The notes under the pieces are model-generated. The model was not told where the DNA came from and ran no database searches. It saw only the letters and a program-made list of their open reading frames with translations. Below, in pieces: positions 36,124 through 44,983 of a stretch of 64,000 nt of DNA (position 1 is the first letter of the stretch; each line of letters opens with the position of its first letter). The stretch is from Massilia sp. Bi118. Lineage in GTDB: Bacteria; Pseudomonadota; Gammaproteobacteria; Burkholderiales; Burkholderiaceae_D. The stretch lies in assembly GCF_918697865.1 (NCBI RefSeq), contig NZ_CAKKMV010000013.1, positions 1 through 64,000 on the forward strand, written 5' to 3'. The position numbers and the translations under genes were made by a program.

Positions 36124-37371
36124 ATGGCATTAATAGTCCACAAATACGGCGGTACGTCGATGGGATCGACGGACCGCATCAAGAACGTCGCGGCGCGCGT
36201 CGCCAAATGGCACGATGCCGGTCACCAGATCGTCGTCGTCCCCTCGGCGATGTCGGGTGAAACCAACCGTCTGATCGGCCTCGCCAAAGAGATCATGGCC
36301 CAGCCCGACCCGCGCGAACTGGACATGATCGCTTCGACCGGTGAACAGGTTTCCGTCGGCCTGCTGGCCATGGCGCTGCTGGCGCGCGGCAAGGACGCCG
36401 TGTCCTACACCGGCTGGCAGGTGGGCATCCGCACCGACTCGGCCTTCACCAAGGCCCGCATCCAGTCGATCGACGATACCCGCGTGCGCGCCGACCTCGA
36501 CGCCGGCCGCATCGTGATCATCACCGGCTTCCAGGGCATGGACGACGAAGGCAATATTTCGACCCTGGGCCGCGGCGGCTCGGACACCTCGGCAGTGGCG
36601 ATCGCGGCCGCGATGAAGGCCGACGAATGCCTGATCTACACCGACGTCGACGGCGTCTACACGACCGACCCGCGCGTGGTCGACGAAGCGCGCCGCCTGC
36701 AGAAGATCACTTTCGAGGAGATGCTGGAGCTGGCCTCGCTCGGCTCGAAGGTCCTGCAGACCCGCTCGGTCGAATTCGCCGGCAACTACCGCGTCCCGAC
36801 CCGCGTGCTGTCGTCGCTGACCGACCCCCTGATGCCGCTCGAGGAAGAAGCCAGCTCGGGCACCCTGATTTCGTTTGAGGAAGAGAACAACATGGAACAA
36901 GCCGTCATCTCGGGCATCGCCTTCCACCGCGATGAAGCCAAAATCACCGTCCTCGGCGTGCCGGACAAGCCGGGCGTCGCCTATCACATCCTGGGCCCGG
37001 TCTCGGATGCGAACATCGAGGTCGACATGATCATACAGAATGTGTCGGTGGACGGTAAAACCGACTTCACCTTCACCGTCTCGCGCAACGACTACCAGCG
37101 CGCAATGTCCGTGCTGGAATCGCAGAAGGAAGAGCTGGGCTTCACCCGCCTGGTCGGCGACGCCAAGGTGTCGAAGGTCTCGGCGGTCGGCGTCGGCATG
37201 CGCAGCCACGTCGGCGTGGCTTCGCAGATGTTCCGCACCCTGGCGGAAGAGGGCATCAACATCATGATGATCTCGACCTCGGAGATCAAGATTTCGGTCC
37301 TGATCGATGAGAAATACATGGAGCTGGCCGTACGCGCCCTGCATAAGGCGTTTGACCTGGAGAAAGCTTAA
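36124..37371 (+). CDS. lysC: Aspartate kinase (lysine/threonine/methionine pathway)
   Basis: Phosphorylates L-aspartate with ATP, the first step to lysine, methionine and threonine. The 415-residue protein has the kinase domain start [19 protein letters not shown], catalytic [20 protein letters not shown] and [15 protein letters not shown], and two C-terminal ACT domains ([39 protein letters not shown]) for feedback control. The frame is open further upstream, but homology begins at the ATG at 36124. A second, internal start that could make a separate regulatory subunit lies at codon 257. Followed by tRNA-Ser. Confidence 0.96.
   Translation: MALIVHKYGGTSMGSTDRIKNVAARVAKWHDAGHQIVVVPSAMSGETNRLIGLAKEIMAQPDPRELDMIASTGEQVSVGLLAMALLARGKDAVSYTGWQVGIRTDSAFTKARIQSIDDTRVRADLDAGRIVIITGFQGMDDEGNISTLGRGGSDTSAVAIAAAMKADECLIYTDVDGVYTTDPRVVDEARRLQKITFEEMLELASLGSKVLQTRSVEFAGNYRVPTRVLSSLTDPLMPLEEEASSGTLISFEEENNMEQAVISGIAFHRDEAKITVLGVPDKPGVAYHILGPVSDANIEVDMIIQNVSVDGKTDFTFTVSRNDYQRAMSVLESQKEELGFTRLVGDAKVSKVSAVGVGMRSHVGVASQMFRTLAEEGINIMMISTSEIKISVLIDEKYMELAVRALHKAFDLEKA
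36892..37371 (+). CDS. Possible internal in-frame start of lysC (aspartate kinase beta subunit)
   Basis: Within lysC, GAGGAAGAG lies 6 bases before an in-frame ATG at codon 257. Translation from it would give a 159-residue protein starting just before the two ACT domains. In Bacillus and Corynebacterium lysC, such an internal start at about codon 250 makes the beta subunit of an alpha2-beta2 kinase. The Shine-Dalgarno is seen; use in this organism is inferred. Confidence 0.4.
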   Translation: MEQAVISGIAFHRDEAKITVLGVPDKPGVAYHILGPVSDANIEVDMIIQNVSVDGKTDFTFTVSRNDYQRAMSVLESQKEELGFTRLVGDAKVSKVSAVGVGMRSHVGVASQMFRTLAEEGINIMMISTSEIKISVLIDEKYMELAVRALHKAFDLEKA

Positions 37372-37400
37372 CTTTATCGCATATTTTTGGCTGCGCTTCC

Positions 37401-37429
37401 TTGACGAAATGGGGTGTGGCCATTAAGAT
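37401..37429 (+). promoter_or_regulatory. Sigma-70 promoter of tRNA-Ser
   Basis: TTGACG (-35) and TAAGAT (-10) are 17 bp apart and 40 bases before the tRNA-Ser gene. They lie after the lysC stop, so the tRNA has its own promoter. Confidence 0.75.
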
Positions 37430-37469
37430 GCTTGCACTCAGCGACGAGCAACACTGTTAAGAGCTGACT

Positions 37470-37563
37470 GGAGGCGTGGCCGAGTGGCCGAAGGCACTTC
37501 CCTGCTAAGGAAGCATACGGGCTTAAACCTGTATCGTGGGTTCGAATCCCACCGCCTCCGCCA
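37470..37563 (+). tRNA. tRNA-Ser(GCT)
   Basis: 94 bases with encoded CCA. The acceptor stem pairs GGAGGCG with CGCCTCC, discriminator G; the anticodon loop is CTGCTAA (anticodon GCT, reading AGC/AGU), there is a long variable arm of serine type (CATACGGGCTTAAACCTGTAT) and the T-arm has GGTTCGAATCC. A terminator follows at once. Confidence 0.97.
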
Positions 37564-37575
37564 GAGATTCAAACG

Positions 37576-37602
37576 AAAAAGCGACCGCAAGGTCGCTTTT
37601 TT
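37576..37602. terminator. Terminator after tRNA-Ser, usable from both strands
   Basis: AAAAAGCGACC-GCAA-GGTCGCTTTTT: 11-bp stem with a stable GCAA tetraloop and T-run on both strands. It ends tRNA-Ser rightward and can also end the leftward PEP-CTERM gene, whose stop is 20 bases away. Confidence 0.9.
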
Positions 37603-37621
37603 GTTTTCGGCCGCTGGACAA

Positions 37622-38179
37622 CTAGCCCCGGCGGCGTAGGCGGCGGCTGGCGAACAATCCCATCAGCGAGCTGCCGAACAAGGCCAGCGTCGCCGGTTCC
37701 GGCACCGTGAAATCGTCCATCACCCACTGCGTGCCGCTGCTGTTGTAGATGACGAGCGTGTCGATGCCGGTCCAGTTCAAGACGATCCACTGAGGCGTCA
37801 GCGTGCCCAGCGTGTACGCGCCGCTGGAGTGCACCAGCGCGCCATTCCGGTAAGCCTCGAAGGAGATTTCCTGGTCCACGTAGGCGGACGTGAAGTCGGC
37901 GCCGGCAAAGGTGAACGCCTTGCCGTCGGCCGTTGAAATCGCGGCCGTCAAGCCAAACCAGTTATACGCGGCGTTGGCAGGCGACACCACGCCAGTCTCG
38001 AAACCGGTTCCAGGCGCAGCGTCGCTGCGGATGGCGCCCATATTCGTCCAGTTGAAGCCGGCGTAGCCGCTGTCCAGGGCTTGCGTCGGGTCGCCCGGCA
38101 AATCGTCGAAGTTGATGACGCCGGCCGAGGCCGTGGTGCAAGCGAATGCCGCGAGCAGGGCAATGAAATATTTGTTCAT
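37622..38179 (-). CDS. PEP-CTERM sorting domain protein
   Basis: Exported 185-residue protein with a signal peptide (NKYFIALLAAFACTTASA) and a C-terminal PEP-CTERM anchor: VPEPATLALFGSSLMGLF followed by RRLRRRG. PEP-CTERM proteins are processed by exosortase and usually go to the outer surface. The body is a beta-rich domain (FDDLPGDP, AYVDQEISFEAYRNG, WIVLNWTGIDTLVIYNSSG) resembling carbohydrate-binding or Npun-type folds. It starts at the ATG at 38179 with AGAGGATCC upstream and lies 19 bases after the arabinanase stop, so it may be co-transcribed. Exosortase genes are not in the window. Confidence 0.85.
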   Translation of the reverse strand: MNKYFIALLAAFACTTASAGVINFDDLPGDPTQALDSGYAGFNWTNMGAIRSDAAPGTGFETGVVSPANAAYNWFGLTAAISTADGKAFTFAGADFTSAYVDQEISFEAYRNGALVHSSGAYTLGTLTPQWIVLNWTGIDTLVIYNSSGTQWVMDDFTVPEPATLALFGSSLMGLFASRRLRRRG

Positions 38180-38198
38180 GTTGGATCCTCTCAAGCCT

Positions 38199-40541
38199 TC
38201 AATGCGCCAGGCCGGCCACCTGGGCGTCGGTCAAGGCCGTGTTATAGATGCGAAGCTCGTCCATCGAGCCCTTGTACGGCGTGTCCCAGTAGTTCACGCC
38301 CAGCGCGAAGGCGGCCGTCGTGCTCGTGAACACGTTCGGGAAGCCCGTGCCCGCGAAGCGCCTGACGCCGTTGACGTAGACGTTCACGGCGCCGTTGCTG
38401 ACCGTGAAGGCCAGGTGCGACCACTGGTTGACGGGGATGTTCATGCCGAGGCCCGCGTCATACCAGGCGGAACCGGACCACAGCATGGTCGCGCCATTGA
38501 CAAAACCGTGCCCCATCGGCAGCAGGCTGACCCAGGAATCTGCCGTGCGCGCGCCGAAGAAAGTGGGTGTGTAGGCCGTCAACTGGGCAGGCTTCAGCCA
38601 CATGGAGACCGTGTAGTTGTTCGAGGAAATCAGACCGTTCGGCAGGCGCACGCCGGTCGCGCCGTTGAACACGGCCGCGTTGCCGCGCACGCCGGTCTCG
38701 TAGGACAGGCTGCCCCCGGCGACGTCGATCTTGTTGCCGATGACGGCGCCGGCAGCGAAGCCGCCGTTCGAGTCAAGCAGGTTGCCATCGAATGCGTAAT
38801 GGGCGACCAGGCCGCCCAACTTCGTCACCGTGACCGTGAAGGTCTTCGTCAGCACCGCCGTGCCCTTGGCGATGCGCGCCGTCAGCGAGACGTTGACAGC
38901 CCCCAGGCCTGGCGTTGTCACGGTACCGGTGTTGCTGACGACGGCGGGGTTCGACGAGGTCCAGCTGATCGTCGCGCCACGTGCGGCGACCGTGGGCAGC
39001 GTCAGGTTACCGGTGACGGCCGTCGTGGCGCCCAGGCTCAGCTCCTTGTAGATCGCCGTCACGATTGCCGCATCGGTGCGCGGGAGCAGGCGGCTGCCGA
39101 AGATCGCGATGCCTTCGCGCGAGGACGCGGTGAAGGTCATCACATAGCTTTTCGAGGTCTCGTCCCATTGGCTCAGCAGATAGCCCTTGTAGGTCGACGC
39201 GCCGGGCAGGCTGATCTCGACCTGGTTGCCCCCTAGAATGCGCCAGGTGCCGGACACGGCGCCCGTGATGCTGCCATTGCTGTTCAGCGTGACGATCTGC
39301 GACTTCTTGATCGCGGCCGTGATGTCCTTGCCGTGGTTGACGACCATGTAGTCGCCCACCACGAACTCGCTGCGAACCGAGGCGAGCGTTTCGTTGGCGT
39401 AGCGATAGGGCGCGACGACGGGCCAGCCTTCCGCATTCATGAACATCTGGTGCACGCGCACCTCATGCTGTTCGCCCCGTTCCGGGAAGCGCGTGTGGAA
39501 CACGAGGAAGTGCTTGCCTGTCGCCGGATCGTAGAAGGCGGAATTGTGGCCTGCCGAGACATAGCCGGTGCCGATACCGGTGCCTGCTTCGCCCAGAAGG
39601 CGCTGGAACAGGAAATTCCCCATCAGCTTGACGCCGTAGGGGGCGATCGAGGCGTCGTCGAACAAGGGCTTGCTGGCGTCCGCCTTCACGTTCGCCATGT
39701 CGTAGCCCTGCGCATCGACATACGGACCGTCCGGGTTCGTGGAACGCGCGACGCGCATGTTGTAGCCGCCGGTTGAATCCAGGCCGCCGAAGGACGTGAA
39801 CAGGTAATAGTAGGCCGTGGCCGGGCTGTACATGATGTACGCCCCCTCGATCCGCGCATGGTTGCCGCCCATCAGGCGCTTGCCATAGCCCTGGTTCGGG
39901 TAGGGCATGCCTGTGGCGGGATTCAGCTGCATGATGAAGATGCCGCCCGAGTAGGAGCCGTAGACCATCCAGAGCTTGCCGGCATTGTCGTAGAAGACAT
40001 TGGGGTCGACCGCGTTCGGGTGTTTATATGCGTCGTACACGGTGCCGTCCGGGCTTGCCAGTCCCCACATGCCGGACTTCAGGATCAGGCCCTTGTTGAC
40101 GTACGGTCCCTCGACCTTGTCCGCGACGGCGACGCCAAGTGCGGAACGCGGCGCATCGCCCTGGCAGGCGTCGTAGTACATGTAGTACTTGCCATCGGCC
40201 AGCTGGCGCACGTCCGGCGCCCACAAGTCCCTCGTGTTCGCCCAGGAAAATGCTTCCGCCAGCTCCGTGAACACGTTTTTGGAACCATTCAGGAACAGGG
40301 AATTGGTGGCGGTGACGCCATCCGTCATCTGCGTCCACTTCAGCAAGTCCGTCGATTTTGCGGACGCCAGGTGCGAGCCGAATACGTAATAGGTATTGCC
40401 GACCTTGATTTCCGCCGGATCGTGCACCGAAGCGTTCTGGAAGGCGGGCAGCGTAAAGCCGGCCTGGGCGCCGGCGTCGGCCATGATGAAACAGGATGCG
40501 CATAGCGCTCCCATTCCCGCAAAAGAGTGAAGTCGTTTCAC
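38199..40541 (-). CDS. Exported arabinan endo-1,5-alpha-L-arabinanase, multidomain GH43
   Basis: Likely cleaves alpha-1,5-linked L-arabinan outside the cell. The 780-residue protein has a signal peptide; a five-blade GH43 domain (~30-340) with the catalytic triad in NASVHDPAEIKVG (Asp base), HPNAVDPNVFYDN (Asp) and HARIEGAYIMYSP (Glu acid); an arabinanase C-terminal beta-domain (~350-480); an atrophied bacterial Ig-like domain (ISWTSSNPAVVSNTGTVTTP); and a C-terminal LamG domain (ALGVNYWDTPYKGSMDELRI). It starts at a GTG with GAGGAG 10 bases before. It follows the TonB receptor on the same strand beyond a terminator, so basal expression may come from read-through. Endo rather than exo action is inferred from the domain build. 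Confidence 0.88.
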   Translation of the reverse strand: MKRLHSFAGMGALCASCFIMADAGAQAGFTLPAFQNASVHDPAEIKVGNTYYVFGSHLASAKSTDLLKWTQMTDGVTATNSLFLNGSKNVFTELAEAFSWANTRDLWAPDVRQLADGKYYMYYDACQGDAPRSALGVAVADKVEGPYVNKGLILKSGMWGLASPDGTVYDAYKHPNAVDPNVFYDNAGKLWMVYGSYSGGIFIMQLNPATGMPYPNQGYGKRLMGGNHARIEGAYIMYSPATAYYYLFTSFGGLDSTGGYNMRVARSTNPDGPYVDAQGYDMANVKADASKPLFDDASIAPYGVKLMGNFLFQRLLGEAGTGIGTGYVSAGHNSAFYDPATGKHFLVFHTRFPERGEQHEVRVHQMFMNAEGWPVVAPYRYANETLASVRSEFVVGDYMVVNHGKDITAAIKKSQIVTLNSNGSITGAVSGTWRILGGNQVEISLPGASTYKGYLLSQWDETSKSYVMTFTASSREGIAIFGSRLLPRTDAAIVTAIYKELSLGATTAVTGNLTLPTVAARGATISWTSSNPAVVSNTGTVTTPGLGAVNVSLTARIAKGTAVLTKTFTVTVTKLGGLVAHYAFDGNLLDSNGGFAAGAVIGNKIDVAGGSLSYETGVRGNAAVFNGATGVRLPNGLISSNNYTVSMWLKPAQLTAYTPTFFGARTADSWVSLLPMGHGFVNGATMLWSGSAWYDAGLGMNIPVNQWSHLAFTVSNGAVNVYVNGVRRFAGTGFPNVFTSTTAAFALGVNYWDTPYKGSMDELRIYNTALTDAQVAGLAH

Positions 40542-40587
40542 TGGAAAATCTCCTCGTTGGTTTTATAGGCGACAGCGATCTGCAATG

Positions 40588-40622
40588 AAAAAGGGCGTTG
40601 CGGTTTGATCCGAACAACGCCC
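40588..40622 (-). terminator. Factor-independent terminator after the TonB-dependent receptor
   Basis: On the minus strand GGGCGTTG and CAACGCCC form an 8-bp stem around a 14-base loop, followed by TTTTT. It lies 35 bases after the receptor stop and before the arabinanase gene on the same strand, separating the two except for read-through. Confidence 0.8.
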
Positions 40623-40656
40623 TGTCTGGCTGGTGGGTCTTCTCGACCGTCGGGGC

Positions 40657-43521
40657 TTACATCTTCCAGTGCAAGGCAGCCGAGACCGAACGTCCGATCT
40701 GGACCGTACCGAAATTGCTCACTTGCGCATTACCCGCATCGCCGAAGTGGTAGTACTGCCGCTGCATTTCGTTGGTCAGGTTGACGCCACTGATATCGAC
40801 CGACATGTTGTCGTTGATTTTGTAAGAGACCTGCATGTCCACGCTCTTTTCCGGATGACGCCAGATGCCGATCGGATTCGCAAACAGGGCGGCTTCGTTG
40901 GCGGCCAGGAAGCCGGAACGCCAGACCTGGGACAAGCGCACGCTGACCGGGCCCTTTTCGTAGGCCAGGGTGGCGTTGTAGGAACTGTTGGACACGCCGA
41001 AGAACGGCGTCTCGAGCTGAGAGACGATGACGCCGGCATCATTCGCGTCGGGCACGTTCTGCGACGACGTGAGTCGCGTATAGCTGCCCTGGAAGCCCAG
41101 GCCGTCCAGCACGCTCGGCAGCCACTTCGGGAAGTAGATGAAGCCGAGCTCGGCGCCCTTGATCGTGCCGTTGGAGGCGTTCACCGGCGAGTTGATGACG
41201 TAGTCATAGCCGTTCGTATGGTCGCCGCCCGAGGTCGAGTTGCGGAACGGGTCGTTCGCCGGATCGACGTGCACCCGATGGCGCAAGCCCACGACCAGGC
41301 CGTCGATCTTGCGTTTGAACAGCGTGCCGTAGAGCGCGCTGTCCTTCTGGAAGTACCACTCGGCTGTCAGGTCGAAGTTCTTGGAGTGCGTCGGTTTCAG
41401 GTCCGGGTTGCCGCCGCTGCCCGAGCCGTACCCCACCCTCGAAACGTCGTCGCCGAGTTGCAGGACCGGGTTCAGGTCACCGAAGTTCGGGCGGCGCAGG
41501 GTTTCGCCATAGTTGAAGCGCAGCACTACGTCCCTGGACGGGTCGTAGATCAGGGTCATGCTGGGCAGGAACTTGCTCGTCGACTTGCTGGCGCTGGACG
41601 GCGTGACGGCCTTGGTGGTGGCATCGACCTTGTAGAAGGTCATGTCGGTTTTGACCTTGACGTAGCGCACGCCGAAATTGCCGCGCAGTCGATGGCCGAA
41701 CAGCTCGTTCTGGGTATTCCCCATCAGGAAGAGGTTGGTCGTCTTTTCATCGATCTCGAAGGTCTTCTGCAGGCTCAGTTTGTCCGTCGTCAGGAAGTTC
41801 GGATCGGCCGAGGCAAGGAGCTTGCGCCAGTCGTCGATATTGTCGCGGATATAGTAGGCATTCGGCTCCACCCATGAGCGCGGAACGTCCGAGATGGCCG
41901 TGCCGAAGTTCGCGTTGGTGGAGGCGTATTCCGCACCCAGTGAGGCGAGGTTGCGGTTCAAGGTGCCCGATTGCGTCCGGTTGGCCTCCGAGGCCTTGCG
42001 GTCGTCGAAGCGCACGCCGAACTGGATCGTGTCCAGCACACCCCAGCCGGCATCGAACACGCCCGACAGGTTGGCCGTCGCGGCGCTGCCCTTGTTGCGG
42101 TTGGCGTTGTCGTAGAACTGCGCGACATTCCACTTGGCCGGGTTGGCCAGGTCGGCATCGTCATTGAAATGGAAGGACGTGTTATTGCCGCCGTCATTGA
42201 AGTTGACGTTGATGGACGGCGCAACGCGATCGATCCGGGTGGCCGTGAATTCCGAGTGATAGGTACTGGTCTGGTAGGACAGGTCGCCGTCCAGCTTCAG
42301 GCGGTCGCCCACATTCCACTTGCCGTTCAGCGCATAAACGTAGGAATCGGTTGCCGAAGTGGTGTAGTCGCCGCTGTTGAAGCCATAGACGTTATTGACG
42401 GTACGGCTCTGGATGACGTTCGTTCCCGGGAAGGTCGTGATCGTTCCCGCAGGGTTGCTGCCGAGGTCCCCCCACCAGTCGACGAAGCTGAACAGCAAGC
42501 GGTTGAAGGACTTGTCGCGATAACCGTTGTACATCGATTCGAAGGTGTAGACCGCATCGCTGTTCGGTTTCCACTGCAAGGCGATATTCGCGGCGGGACG
42601 CTTTCGCTCCCCCTCGACATCGCTCTGGAAGACGGCGTCGCGCGCCAGGTAATACGGATAGGCTTTGCCGTCGAAATTCAGCGTCGACCCTGCCGCCATC
42701 GGCAAGCCGGTATGGGTGCCAGCCGTCCAGATGTTGTTGTCGAAGATGCGCTGCAAGGGCGTGTAACCTGCCGGATCTTCGGCGGCATTCGGGCTGGCGA
42801 ACGGCACCATGGCGCCCGGCGTCACGCTTTCATTGCGGTATTTCGTTTTGGTGGCCGACAGATTGACCAGGGCGCCGAATTCGCCGGCGCCGGTGTCCCA
42901 GCGGTTGCTCAGCAGGCCGCTGAGCTGCGGGTTGGCCTTTTTCGCAGGATCGAGATAGGTTTCACGGGCCGAAAGCGACACTTTCGACCCCTTGAAATCG
43001 AAGGGCCGCAGCGACTTGACGTCGATCTGGCCTGCAATTCCCGTGTCCAGCTGGCTGGCGTCGCGCGTCTTGTAGACGTCGATCTGGCGCACCAGGGTCG
43101 AGGGAATGTCCTGCAGCGCGACCTGCGTGCCGGACGCGGTAAAGATACTGCGGCCGTTCCAGGTGGTCTGGACGTCGGGCAGGCCACGGATGGACAGGGT
43201 GCCGACTTCGCCGCCGGCGCGGTTGGTAACCTGGATACCCGTCACGCGCTGGAGCGCTTCGACGACGTTGTTATCGGGCAGCTTGCCGATGTCTTCAGCG
43301 ACGACGGATTCGACGACCTGGTCGCTGGTGCGCTTGATCGCCAGGCTCTTGATGAGGGAAGCCTTGACGCCCGTGACGACCACGGTCGAAATGTCGGCCG
43401 GCTCCGCCGTGTCGGCGGCCGCTTGCGCCCACACCGAGGCGCTGGTGAGCAGGCCGGCGCCCATCAGTGCGGTTACGGTCAGCTTCAAGGCCAAAGGACG
43501 TGCAGATACTTGCGATTTCAT
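40657..43521 (-). CDS. TonB-dependent outer-membrane receptor for arabino-oligosaccharides (predicted)
   Basis: Large (954-residue) TonB-dependent receptor of the Xanthomonas-Caulobacter carbohydrate type: signal peptide (LTVTALMGAGLLTSASVWAQ), TonB-box-like STVVVTG, a plug domain (KLPDNNVVEALQRVTGIQ, LSIRGLPDVQTTWNGRSIF), then a 22-strand barrel with NFDLTAEWYFQKDSALYGTL and the C-terminal GRSVSAALHWKM. The length and VVVTG plug are typical of receptors paired with polysaccharide degradation. Co-location with arabinanases supports arabinan fragments as the ligand, but specificity cannot be read directly. Its promoter carries the shared 21-bp direct repeat. A terminator follows. Confidence 0.92.
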   Translation of the reverse strand: MKSQVSARPLALKLTVTALMGAGLLTSASVWAQAAADTAEPADISTVVVTGVKASLIKSLAIKRTSDQVVESVVAEDIGKLPDNNVVEALQRVTGIQVTNRAGGEVGTLSIRGLPDVQTTWNGRSIFTASGTQVALQDIPSTLVRQIDVYKTRDASQLDTGIAGQIDVKSLRPFDFKGSKVSLSARETYLDPAKKANPQLSGLLSNRWDTGAGEFGALVNLSATKTKYRNESVTPGAMVPFASPNAAEDPAGYTPLQRIFDNNIWTAGTHTGLPMAAGSTLNFDGKAYPYYLARDAVFQSDVEGERKRPAANIALQWKPNSDAVYTFESMYNGYRDKSFNRLLFSFVDWWGDLGSNPAGTITTFPGTNVIQSRTVNNVYGFNSGDYTTSATDSYVYALNGKWNVGDRLKLDGDLSYQTSTYHSEFTATRIDRVAPSINVNFNDGGNNTSFHFNDDADLANPAKWNVAQFYDNANRNKGSAATANLSGVFDAGWGVLDTIQFGVRFDDRKASEANRTQSGTLNRNLASLGAEYASTNANFGTAISDVPRSWVEPNAYYIRDNIDDWRKLLASADPNFLTTDKLSLQKTFEIDEKTTNLFLMGNTQNELFGHRLRGNFGVRYVKVKTDMTFYKVDATTKAVTPSSASKSTSKFLPSMTLIYDPSRDVVLRFNYGETLRRPNFGDLNPVLQLGDDVSRVGYGSGSGGNPDLKPTHSKNFDLTAEWYFQKDSALYGTLFKRKIDGLVVGLRHRVHVDPANDPFRNSTSGGDHTNGYDYVINSPVNASNGTIKGAELGFIYFPKWLPSVLDGLGFQGSYTRLTSSQNVPDANDAGVIVSQLETPFFGVSNSSYNATLAYEKGPVSVRLSQVWRSGFLAANEAALFANPIGIWRHPEKSVDMQVSYKINDNMSVDISGVNLTNEMQRQYYHFGDAGNAQVSNFGTVQIGRSVSAALHWKM

Positions 43522-43581
43522 ACGTCTCCTGTGTTTCTAGTTATGGGAATTTTCTTCTCAAATCTGTATTGCTCATAAAGC

Positions 43582-43645
43582 ATGGTAGAGATCCTGCGAT
43601 AATCAGACCAATGATTTTTTCTGGATTTGCAATATCGGTTTCGAT
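43582..43645 (-). promoter_or_regulatory. Activator-type promoter of the TonB receptor (direct-repeat site A)
   Basis: Minus strand: GAAACCGATATTG (around 43630-43642), then 18 bases, then TTGGTC as the -35 (43606-43611), 17 bp, and a poor -10 CTACCA (43583-43588; TACCAT one base later). The TTGG is part of AAAAAATCATTGG, a second copy of the upstream motif 21 bp away. Confidence 0.65.
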
Positions 43646-43737
43646 ATCAGGCTGGGGCGAAAGCCCGTTCCGCGGAGGAAAAGGGGGGAGCGGATTCGAA
43701 ACGCTGCGTTCGGGCTGGAAGATGCTGTGAGAGCCGT

Positions 43738-43800
43738 GCGAAAACGGTATCGCTTGGTCAAAAAAAGTTATTGGTTGAATCAGGCGTGGTTTCTTACCAT
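43738..43800 (+). promoter_or_regulatory. Activator-type promoter of the exported GH43 gene (direct-repeat site B)
   Basis: AAAACGGTATCG (43741-43752) and AAAAAGTTATTGG (ending 43774) are direct repeats with the TAT-core 21 bp apart. The second includes the -35 TTGGTT; 17 bp further is a weak -10 TTACCA (43794-43799). The 300-base gap between the receptor and this gene holds both divergent promoters and nothing else recognisable. Confidence 0.65.
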
Positions 43801-43828
43801 GGCGATTTCCTGAACAACTCTGTCGGCG

Positions 43829-44845
43829 ATGACCATGATTCGATTCCTGCGCGTGACGCTTTCCCTGCTGTTCGTCGTGATCGCGCCCGTCATGGCCTCG
43901 CCGGAAATCGCCAATCCTCTCGTAAAACAACGCGCCGATCCCCGGGTCACGCTGGCCGCAGACGGCTATTACTACTTTACGGCCACGGTGCCGGAGTACG
44001 ATCGCATCGAACTGCGCCGCGCGCACGAGTTGAACGAGCTTGGCGCTGCGCCCGCGAAAGTCGTTTGGCGCAGGCATGTTTCGGGGCCGATGAGCGCAAA
44101 CATCTGGGCGCCCGAACTGCACCGGATCGACGGGAAATGGTTTCTTTACTTTACTGCGGGGCGTGCCGACGCACCTTTCGACGTCCGGCTCTACGTGCTC
44201 GAGAATGCGGCCGCCAATCCGCTCGATGGTGAATGGATCGAGCGCGGGCAGTTGAAGACCGGCTGGGAATCGTTTGCGCTGGACGCGACGAGCTTTGCGC
44301 TGAAAGGGCAACGCTACCTGGCATGGGCGCAACGCCCGCCCTCCGCGGGAAAACATATGACGGCGATTTACATCGCCAGGATGGACACGCCGGTATCGAT
44401 TTCCGGCCCGGCGGTCCTGCTCACGACGCCGGAATATGCGTGGGAGAAGGTGAAGTTCGACGTCAACGAAGCCCCGGCTGTCCTGATGAAGAATGGCCGT
44501 GTGTTCATGACGTATTCCGCCAGCGCGACCGATGCCAACTACGCCTTGGGCATGCTCACCGCGCAAGCCGGCGCCAACTTGCTCGATGCCGCCTCCTGGA
44601 CCAAGTCGGCCGTACCGGTATTTGCCAGCAGCGCCGCAAACGGCCAGTATGGCCCCGGCCACAATTCCTTCACGACCTCCGCCGATGGCAAGACCGATAT
44701 CCTGGTCTACCACGCCCGCAACTACCGGGACATCGTGGGCGACCCCTTGTTCGATCCCAACCGCCATACCCGCGCCCAGGCGATCTCCTGGCGCCAGGAC
44801 GGCAGCCCCGACTTCGGCGTTCCGGTCTCCGATACGATGCGGTAA
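43829..44845 (+). CDS. Exported GH43 exo-alpha-L-arabinofuranosidase (predicted)
   Basis: Probably releases arabinose or short arabino-oligosaccharides in the periplasm. The 338-residue protein has a signal peptide (FLRVTLSLLFVVIAPVMA) and a single GH43 propeller with NPLVKQRADPRVTLAADGYY (Asp base), FALDATSFALKGQRYLAWA (Asp) and KFDVNEAPAVLMKNGR (Glu acid), ending with GHNSFTTSADGK and VYHARNY. The same architecture as exo-1,5-arabinofuranosidases of the GH43_26/29 type. A paralog without a signal peptide lies 1.5 kb downstream. ATG at 43829 or 43835; both have weak ribosome sites. Confidence 0.88.
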   Translation: MTMIRFLRVTLSLLFVVIAPVMASPEIANPLVKQRADPRVTLAADGYYYFTATVPEYDRIELRRAHELNELGAAPAKVVWRRHVSGPMSANIWAPELHRIDGKWFLYFTAGRADAPFDVRLYVLENAAANPLDGEWIERGQLKTGWESFALDATSFALKGQRYLAWAQRPPSAGKHMTAIYIARMDTPVSISGPAVLLTTPEYAWEKVKFDVNEAPAVLMKNGRVFMTYSASATDANYALGMLTAQAGANLLDAASWTKSAVPVFASSAANGQYGPGHNSFTTSADGKTDILVYHARNYRDIVGDPLFDPNRHTRAQAISWRQDGSPDFGVPVSDTMR

Positions 44846-44861
44846 GGCTGGCTACCCATAC

Positions 44862-44923
44862 AAAAAACGGTATCGGAGTCGCAAGAATTGTGATTGGAGT
44901 AGTCTCAGTTGATCTCTTAAGAT
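44862..44923 (+). promoter_or_regulatory. Activator-type promoter of the GPH symporter operon (direct-repeat site C)
   Basis: AAAAACGGTATCGG (to 44877) and AAGAATTGTGATTGG (ending 44898) repeat with 21-bp period. TATCG to TTGG is exactly 18 bases; -35 TTGGAG (44895-44900), 17 bp, -10 TTAAGA (44918-44923). Confidence 0.68.
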
Positions 44924-44983
44924 GCAGTTGTGCAGGCGAATACAGCCATGCCGGTAAAACCATAACAAAGACTCAGGAGACGC

